A stretch of DNA of 7,852 bases from an uncultured Eubacteriales bacterium (GTDB lineage Bacteria; Bacillota; Clostridia; Oscillospirales; Ruminococcaceae). Of this stretch, positions 1 through 3,874 are shown piece after piece (the first letter of the stretch is position 1; each line of letters opens with the position of its first letter). The notes beneath the pieces are model-generated. The model searched no databases. It was not told the origin of the DNA and was given only the letters and a program-made list of their open reading frames with translations. Location: contig CAUHFD010000137.1 of assembly GCA_959605275.1 (NCBI GenBank), positions 1-7,852 on the forward strand, read 5' to 3'. The position numbers and the translations under genes are program-made.

Positions 1-198
1 CTCTACATAAGCCGTCGGGAATTTCTCGGTCGGATTAAACGTTCTTTCTATTACACTGCCCGTAATGACATTTTTTACCTTTGCCCGAACGAACGCAGCG
101 CCTTTTCCGGGTTTTACATGCTGAAACTCAACAACCTGCAAAACGTTGCCGTCCATGTCAAAAGTTACGCCGTTTCTGAAATCACCAGCTGAAATCAT
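1..198 (-). CDS. efp: Elongation factor P, N-terminal part (gene runs off the left edge)
   Basis: EF-P binds the ribosome between the P and E sites and relieves stalling at consecutive prolines. The 66 codons visible encode most of the N-terminal KOW-like domain, starting MISAGDFRNG and carrying the PGKGAAF loop at residues 30-36. Lys32 at the loop tip is the position that is modified in many bacteria (5-aminopentanolylation in Bacillus subtilis, by family knowledge). The ATG is preceded by TGGAGGT seven bases upstream, a strong ribosome binding site. The two C-terminal OB domains lie beyond the window, and no stop codon is seen. It follows an Xaa-Pro peptidase and aroQ, the same neighbourhood as in Bacillus. 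A promoter in the 115-nt gap suggests it can be transcribed independently of the peptidase gene. No Lys-modifying enzyme is visible here. The identification is secure. Confidence 0.97.
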   Translation of the reverse strand, partial: MISAGDFRNGVTFDMDGNVLQVVEFQHVKPGKGAAFVRAKVKNVITGSVIERTFNPTEKFPTAYVE

Positions 199-253
199 AT
201 GCTACCTCCAAAATGTTAGTATCCAAGCTATAAAATATCATTGATCATCTTTT

Positions 254-267
254 TGCCAAGCTTGGCA
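254..267. promoter_or_regulatory. 14-nt perfect palindrome just downstream of the efp promoter
   Basis: TGCCAAGCTTGGCA is a perfect palindrome beginning about 10 nt after the predicted efp -10 box, so it would span roughly +3 to +17. It is not followed by a T-run on either strand, so it does not look like a terminator. Its position fits a repressor operator or the 5' end of a small stem. The 7-mer CCAAGCT recurs at 223-229. The binding partner, if any, is unknown. Confidence 0.35.
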
Positions 268-276
268 TATACATAT

Positions 277-305
277 AGTTTATCCTATATTTCATAATTT
301 TTCAA
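277..305 (-). promoter_or_regulatory. Predicted sigma-A type promoter of efp
   Basis: On the minus strand TTGAAA (305-300) is followed after 17 nt by TAAACT (282-277). The -35 box matches 5 of 6 consensus bases and the -10 box 4 of 6. It begins only 8 bases after the stop codon of the upstream peptidase gene, and the start site would fall near 270, giving a leader of about 70 nt before efp. This is sequence inference only. Confidence 0.6.
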
Positions 306-312
306 GTCTAAA

Positions 313-1380
313 TTACAAACTTATTCTTTCTTTTTTTGATTTTGTTAAATTTAGACAGCCATTATCCCGTACAACCACCATATCTTCGATTCGTACGCCA
401 AATTTTCCTTCCAAATAAATTCCCGGTTCTACCGTAAACAGCATATTATTTTCGGTTATCTGTTCATTTTTTGGAGAGATGTTCGGTTTTTCATGAATTT
501 CCAATCCTACGCCGTGTCCGGTGGAATGTCCGAAACAGCCCGCATAACCACTGTTATCGATCAATCTCCTTGCCGCAGCATCAATACTTTTGCAAGTCAC
601 CCCCTGCCGCACTGCGTCAAGCGCGGCAAGCTGCGCCTTTAACACGGTGTCATATACCCGTTGCTGCTCCGAGGAAATCTCCCCCACTGCAACCGTGCGG
701 GTCATATCGCTGTGATATCCATTTACCACTGCGCCGAAATCCATGACGATAAAATCCCCGTTTTCCACAGGTTTATCAGTCGGAACCGCATGCGGAACCG
801 CTGAATTTTTTCCGGATGCAATAATCGTTTCAAAAGAGATATCCTCTGCACCAAGCTTTTTCATCGTGTAATCCAAAAAAAGCGCAATTTCCCGTTCTGT
901 TCTGCCCTTTTTAATATAATGAAGGGTTTCTTCAAAAGCATTTTCCGCGATTTGCTGTGCGTCTATGACAGACTGTATTTCCTGTTCGCTTTTTACGATT
1001 CGATCCGACAAAATCGCCTTTTGAAAAGCGTCGGAATCCAGAAAACGAATATCAGGAAACATCTTCTGATAATCCCGAAACTCGCTCAGCGTCATATGGT
1101 CCGACTCTACCGCAATCATTTTGATCTGATTTTCCCGGAAAAAAGCATCCATTTGCTCTGTCAAACGGTCGGCAAGAATCACTTCGCAATCGGTAATTTT
1201 CGATTTTGCATGTTCATAATAGCGAAAATCTATAAAAAAACAACTTTTTTTCGGCATGACAACCAGAACTCCTGCCGAAGACAAAAATCCGGTGTAATAC
1301 CGTCTGTTAATCGGAGATATAATCAAGCCTGCGTCAACCTGTTCCGGCAATTTTTCAGCCAGCCTATCCAATCTGGTCAA
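313..1380 (-). CDS. M24 family Xaa-Pro aminopeptidase/dipeptidase (aminopeptidase P-like)
   Basis: A cytosolic dimetal peptidase predicted to cut peptide bonds involving proline. Numbered from the TTG at 1380, it has 355 residues, the usual size for the short Firmicute Xaa-Pro peptidases (YqhT type). Residues 1 to about 125 form the creatinase-like N-domain. The pita-bread M24 domain follows, with all metal ligands visible: Asp214 and Asp225 (DFGAVVNGYHSD), His289 (GHGVG), Glu318 (TVEPGIY) and Glu332 (RIEDM). His197 (PHAVP) and His296 are the expected catalytic-site histidines. Start choice: GAGGGG lies 6 nt before the TTG at 1380 but directly abuts an in-frame TTG at 1386, so 1380 is preferred (357 aa from 1386). 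It begins 39 nt after aroQ and precedes efp, a conserved Firmicute arrangement. Whether it acts as aminopeptidase or prolidase cannot be decided from sequence. Confidence 0.93.
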   Translation of the reverse strand: MTRLDRLAEKLPEQVDAGLIISPINRRYYTGFLSSAGVLVVMPKKSCFFIDFRYYEHAKSKITDCEVILADRLTEQMDAFFRENQIKMIAVESDHMTLSEFRDYQKMFPDIRFLDSDAFQKAILSDRIVKSEQEIQSVIDAQQIAENAFEETLHYIKKGRTEREIALFLDYTMKKLGAEDISFETIIASGKNSAVPHAVPTDKPVENGDFIVMDFGAVVNGYHSDMTRTVAVGEISSEQQRVYDTVLKAQLAALDAVRQGVTCKSIDAAARRLIDNSGYAGCFGHSTGHGVGLEIHEKPNISPKNEQITENNMLFTVEPGIYLEGKFGVRIEDMVVVRDNGCLNLTKSKKERISL

Positions 1381-1419
1381 TTGCAACCCCTCGTTTCTGT
1401 ACTCGCTTTTACGATATCA

Positions 1420-1863
1420 TCAGATAATATTTTGAATTCCCTGCAAAGCAAGCAGATAACTGTATTTTCCGAAACCTGAAATTTGTCCGACACACGCCGG
1501 CGCAATTACCGATTTGGAACGAAATTCCTCCCGGCTGTGAATATTAGAGAAATGCACCTCGATACAAGGGATTTTTACCGCAGCGATAGCATCCCGAATG
1601 GCATAACTATAATGAGTGTAAGCACCGGCATTGATCACAATACCGTCAAAATTCTGTCTGGCGGCATGAATATGGTCAATGATTTCTCCCTCGCTGTTAG
1701 ACTGAAAAGTTTGACATTCCAATCCCAACGACGTGGCATAATCTAAAATCTGCAAATTAATGGAATCAAATGTTTCCTTGCCGTAAATACTGGTTTCCCG
1801 CTCACCGACCATGTTAATATTCGGTCCGTGCAGCACTAAAACTCTTTTCCGGATAATGCTCAT
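1420..1863 (-). CDS. aroQ: Type II 3-dehydroquinate dehydratase
   Basis: Converts 3-dehydroquinate to 3-dehydroshikimate in the shikimate pathway; the type II enzyme is a small flavodoxin-like protein that assembles as a dodecamer. The 147 residues match the family length. Visible signatures are HGPNINMVGERE (residues 12-23) with Arg22, the catalytic Tyr27 on the mobile lid (SIYG), NAGAYTH (78-84), EVHFSN with His104, REEFR (111-115) and the C-terminal ISGFG. In the first motif His12 stands where Asn is more common. The ATG at 1863 has AAGGGA six bases upstream and is chosen over an in-frame TTG at 1878, which has no ribosome binding site. The gene is 102 nt downstream of the TIM-barrel gene, and that gap contains a promoter and a hairpin. 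It is followed after 39 nt by the M24 peptidase, probably cotranscribed. Confidence 0.97.
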   Translation of the reverse strand: MSIIRKRVLVLHGPNINMVGERETSIYGKETFDSINLQILDYATSLGLECQTFQSNSEGEIIDHIHAARQNFDGIVINAGAYTHYSYAIRDAIAAVKIPCIEVHFSNIHSREEFRSKSVIAPACVGQISGFGKYSYLLALQGIQNII

Positions 1864-1874
1864 TGTTCCCTTAC

Positions 1875-1907
1875 ACAATCCTATTTCGGCATGAAATGCC
1901 GGATTGT
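1875..1907 (-). promoter_or_regulatory. Bulged hairpin in the aroQ leader, next to the ribosome binding site
   Basis: On the minus strand ACAATC (1907-1902) pairs with GATTGT (1880-1875), and CGGCAT (1901-1896) pairs with ATGCCG (1892-1887) around the loop TTC. A 6-nt bulge AAATAG lies on the 3' side. This gives 12 perfect pairs. The stem ends 2 nt before the AAGGGA ribosome binding site. There is no following T-run, so it is not an ordinary terminator. A role in translation or mRNA stability is inference. Confidence 0.45.
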
Positions 1908-1934
1908 GCTTCTCCTTCTTCTGTATTTTATCTC

Positions 1935-1963
1935 ATCATAAAGCATTTTACTCTTTTTTTCAA
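1935..1963 (-). promoter_or_regulatory. Predicted sigma-A type promoter of aroQ
   Basis: TTGAAA (1963-1958), a 17-nt A-rich spacer and TATGAT (1940-1935) on the minus strand, each box 5 of 6 to consensus with ideal spacing. The -35 box starts 2 nt after the stop codon of the TIM-barrel gene. The start site would be near 1928, giving a leader of about 65 nt that contains an unused AAGGAG (about 1917-1912) and the hairpin at 1875-1907. Confidence 0.65.
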
Positions 1964-1965
1964 GG

Positions 1966-2823
1966 TTATTTGAAACAGTTTAAATAGATTTGCTGCATTC
2001 TTTGCGCATCTTCCGCTTGCGTGCCCGCACTTTCGCAAATAAAAGTAGGAGTCAAACCTTTTTTGGCGATCAACTCTGCCAAAGGCTCAAAAAACGGACC
2101 GTAAAGCTCGTCTTCAAAAGTCAAATGCCGTTTTTCCCCGCCCTTTTCGGTGTATTCGATTTGACTGAAATGAGAATGAAAAACTTTTAGACGGGCAGAT
2201 CCCAATTCATCTTCAATGGTATCCAAAATCTGCTCGTAATCGGCAGAAGATTGCAAACTGCCCAATGTTCGAGCATTTAAATGCCCAAAATCAATACAAG
2301 GGAGAAAATGATCGTTGATTTTGCAAAGCTCCATCACTTCCTGCAAATTTCCCAATTGATTAAATTTTCCCATTGTTTCGGGACAAAGAATAATATCGTC
2401 CAGATGTTCCTCTTTCATAGCTTCCCATGCCCGCGTCAGCGTATCTTTTGCAAGCTCCAATGCTTCTTCCCGGCTGATTTTTCCCGCCGAGCCGGAATGC
2501 ACTACAAATCGAGAAGCTCCCATCGCTTTTGCGGCTCTGGCAGTCTGCAAAATATACTCGATGCTTTTATTCCGCGTTTCCGGGTCAATACCGGAAAGAG
2601 AAATGTAGTAAGGTGCATGGATAGACAAAGACAGATTATATTTCCGTGCTTCCTCACCAAATTCCGCAGCGGATTGACTGCTGACCCGAACGCCGTGTCC
2701 GCATTGATATTCATAAGCGGTCAGTCCAAATTCGCTGACAAACGCAGGCACCTCTATCGTCTTTTTATGCCCGTTGGCAGCAAAGCTTTCGCTGTTACCG
2801 GCAGGGCCAAACAACGCTTTCAT
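1966..2823 (-). CDS. Endonuclease IV-like TIM-barrel protein (AP_endonuc_2 / sugar isomerase superfamily)
   Basis: A 285-residue TIM-barrel protein related to endonuclease IV, the zinc enzyme that nicks DNA at abasic sites. Most metal-site positions are recognisable: His69 (HAPYYI), His109 (VVHSG), Glu149 (PETMG), Asp178 and His181 (IDFGHLNA), His216 and His218 (FHSHFS), Arg232-His233, and Glu264 (ICESAG). The N-terminus FGPAGNSESF and the segment AYEYQCGHGV differ from classical Nfo (typically ...GAHVSAAGG...), placing it in the divergent clostridial/archaeal branch. The Asp of the Nfo Asp-Arg-His motif is Lys231 here. Function is therefore uncertain: DNA repair, or a phosphosugar isomerase-like reaction. 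The start has an excellent AGGAGG ribosome binding site that overlaps the yqeG stop region; the two genes are 13 nt apart and surely cotranscribed. Confidence 0.88.
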   Translation of the reverse strand: MKALFGPAGNSESFAANGHKKTIEVPAFVSEFGLTAYEYQCGHGVRVSSQSAAEFGEEARKYNLSLSIHAPYYISLSGIDPETRNKSIEYILQTARAAKAMGASRFVVHSGSAGKISREEALELAKDTLTRAWEAMKEEHLDDIILCPETMGKFNQLGNLQEVMELCKINDHFLPCIDFGHLNARTLGSLQSSADYEQILDTIEDELGSARLKVFHSHFSQIEYTEKGGEKRHLTFEDELYGPFFEPLAELIAKKGLTPTFICESAGTQAEDAQRMQQIYLNCFK

Positions 2824-2836
2824 GCTTTTTCCTCCT

Positions 2837-3322
2837 TCACCTTTCTGTTTTCATCAATTTACTTTCCAGTTTTCGCTTCAGCTTAAAAAAAGGACCTGAT
2901 TCCGAACAAATGGGCTCCGATAAAATGCATTTCATACCCTTTAATTTTCCGCCCAAAATATCGGTAAAAAGCTGATCGCCCACAATGGCAACTTCAGACG
3001 GAGACAAACCGAACCGTTTACATGCTTTGGTCATACCGACTGTCAACGGTTTCCAGCCTCTTGACACGAACTCCAGCTGCAACAGCTCGGCAAAAGGTTT
3101 CACTCTCCCATGCGAATTGTTGGATACGATCATCATTGGGATATCTGCCTGCCGCATTGTTTCTAACCATTGCAGAACACCCTCCCCGGGTTTCGGATTC
3201 CCGTGCGTTGTCAGGGTATTATCGACATCCAATACAAGAGCTTTTATATGATGTTTTCTTAATAACTCCGTTGTTATCATCGTCACATTTTTTACGATTA
3301 AATCAGGTTGGAAAATTTTCAT
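2837..3322 (-). CDS. yqeG: YqeG-family HAD IIIA-type phosphatase
   Basis: A small HAD-superfamily hydrolase of 161 residues (Bacillus YqeG is slightly longer); the natural substrate in bacteria is not established, while eukaryotic relatives dephosphorylate phosphatidylglycerophosphate. All four HAD motifs are present: DVDNT with Asp32 nucleophile and Asp34, SNNS (67-70), Lys91, and GDQLFTD (115-121). The start is the ATG at 3322, preceded by GGAAGGAAC about 12 nt upstream; the N-terminus MKIFQPDLIVKN then aligns with other YqeG proteins. The frame is open upstream to 3496, but that stretch crosses the rpsU terminator and has no family similarity. Its ATG overlaps the TGA of a 39-codon ORF (ATGA), and it is followed after 13 nt by the TIM-barrel gene. 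In Bacillus yqeG heads the yqeH-aroE-nadD cluster; here that linkage is broken. Confidence 0.93.
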   Translation of the reverse strand: MKIFQPDLIVKNVTMITTELLRKHHIKALVLDVDNTLTTHGNPKPGEGVLQWLETMRQADIPMMIVSNNSHGRVKPFAELLQLEFVSRGWKPLTVGMTKACKRFGLSPSEVAIVGDQLFTDILGGKLKGMKCILSEPICSESGPFFKLKRKLESKLMKTER

Positions 3323-3438
3323 TTTTTTCGTGTTCCTTCCGCTTCCGGATTCCATTTCGACCGAGTTTGATAAATGATTGGCAGATAGATAAACCAATAA
3401 AATGGATTTATTCCGGCAGTCAGTGCCGTACGAACCAT
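3319..3438 (-). CDS. Unrecognised 39-codon ORF overlapping the yqeG start
   Basis: I do not recognise this product. It would be 39 residues, starting MVRTALTAG, with an aromatic hydrophobic stretch INPFYWFIYLPIIY (residues 10-23) and a charged tail ending EGTRKK. It ends in TGA overlapping the yqeG ATG as ATGA, a classical translational-coupling arrangement, and the yqeG ribosome binding site lies within its last codons. No ribosome binding site precedes the ATG. An in-frame TTG at 3465 has AAAGGTG nine bases upstream and would give 48 residues, but it lies inside the rpsU terminator. The in-frame stop just upstream rules out a longer gene. It could be a leader peptide, a small membrane-associated protein, or a chance ORF. 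Confidence 0.35.
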   Translation of the reverse strand: MVRTALTAGINPFYWFIYLPIIYQTRSKWNPEAEGTRKK

Positions 3439-3449
3439 TTTGACACAAT

Positions 3450-3481
3450 AAAAAAGGTGTAACAATTATAGTTACACCTTT
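3450..3481 (-). terminator. Intrinsic terminator of rpsU
   Basis: A perfect 11-bp stem, AAAGGTGTAAC (3481-3471) with GTTACACCTTT (3463-3453), around a 7-nt loop, running into a T-run of six (3455-3450, three of them in the stem). It lies 42 nt after the S21 stop codon. On the plus strand there is no comparable T-run, so it serves minus-strand transcription. Confidence 0.85.
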
Positions 3482-3492
3482 CACACTACCAA
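3465..3492 (-). promoter_or_regulatory. Possible promoter of the yqeG unit embedded in the rpsU terminator
   Basis: The loop of the terminator holds a full-consensus TATAAT (3470-3465) on the minus strand. Sixteen nt upstream is TTGGTA (3492-3487), which matches 4 of 6 bases of the -35 consensus. Transcription would begin near 3458, after the left stem arm, so the hairpin would be absent from the new transcript. It would give yqeG its own start after the terminator. This is inference; the -35 box is weak. Confidence 0.4.
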
Positions 3493-3523
3493 ACACTCAC
3501 CGATCGGCAGTAATAAGTATAAA

Positions 3524-3700
3524 TTACTTAAACTTACGTTTGCGAGCTGCTTCGGATTTCTTTTTGCGCTTTACAGAAGGCTTTTCATAATGCTCTCTTT
3601 TACGAACTTCGGCGAGAACGCCATCCTTTGAGCAAGATCTCTTAAATCTTCTAAGAGCGCTATCCAAAGACTCATTCGGTTTGATATCGATTTTAGCCAT
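3524..3700 (-). CDS. rpsU: 30S ribosomal protein S21
   Basis: S21 is a small basic protein of the 30S platform near the anti-Shine-Dalgarno end of 16S rRNA, involved in initiation. The 58-residue product starts MAKIDIKPNESLDSALRRFK, contains the family core KREHYEKPSVKRKKKSEAARKR (from about residue 34), and ends KFK; length and sequence are typical of Clostridia. The ATG has a strong GGGAGGG ribosome binding site six nt upstream. It is flanked by its own near-consensus promoter and an intrinsic terminator, so it looks monocistronic and highly expressed. In many Firmicutes rpsU is followed by yqeY; here the next gene is yqeG. Identification is secure. Confidence 0.97.
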   Translation of the reverse strand: MAKIDIKPNESLDSALRRFKRSCSKDGVLAEVRKREHYEKPSVKRKKKSEAARKRKFK

Positions 3701-3712
3701 TTTATTCCCTCC

Positions 3713-3731
3713 CTTTGCTACAACAGCAGAG
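3713..3731 (-). promoter_or_regulatory. Short hairpin overlapping the rpsU ribosome binding site region
   Basis: In the rpsU leader CTCTGCT (3731-3725) can pair with AGCAAAG (3719-3713) around GTTGT, 7 bp with one C-A mismatch. The 3' arm runs straight into the GGGAGGG ribosome binding site. It is marginal in stability and could be chance; autoregulation by S21 would be a guess. Confidence 0.2.
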
Positions 3732-3760
3732 GTTTACAACATAATTGTGTAACATAATAT

Positions 3761-3790
3761 ATTATACAATATAAAGCATAATATTGTCAA
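3761..3790 (-). promoter_or_regulatory. Strong sigma-A promoter of rpsU
   Basis: Full-consensus TTGACA (3790-3785) and full-consensus TATAAT (3766-3761), spaced 18 nt, in a very A+T-rich stretch on the minus strand. The start site would fall near 3754, giving a leader of about 54 nt. The strength fits the expression level expected for a ribosomal protein. Confidence 0.85.
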
Positions 3791-3874
3791 GCAAATATTA
3801 GCAATTAGGAACAAAGAACAATAATTTTTTCTTTCTTTGTCACAATGAACGAAATCTTTTTCGCTTTATTCCGG

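Noticed and set aside
919..1479. 186-codon plus-strand ORF
   Set aside because: Antisense shadow of the M24 peptidase gene and the end of aroQ; the product has no recognisable domain.
2502..2714. 70-codon minus-strand ORF inside the TIM-barrel gene
   Set aside because: It is an alternative frame of a well-supported gene, with no ribosome binding site or recognisable product.
2281..2886. 201-codon plus-strand ORF
   Set aside because: Antisense to the TIM-barrel gene and the end of yqeG; basic, Phe/Arg-rich composition typical of shadow frames.
3440..3472. Plus-strand promoter TTGACA ... TATAGT
   Set aside because: The boxes are 21 nt apart, too far for a sigma-A promoter, and no plus-strand gene follows.
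3323..3496. Extension of the yqeG frame by 58 codons
   Set aside because: It runs through the rpsU terminator, lacks a ribosome binding site at its start, and does not match YqeG N-termini, while the ATG at 3322 does.
3804..3844. Inverted repeat ACAAAGAA / TTCTTTGT after leuS as a terminator
   Set aside because: An 8-bp A+T-rich stem with a 14-nt loop and no following T-run on the minus strand; too weak to call. The end of the leuS transcript remains undefined.
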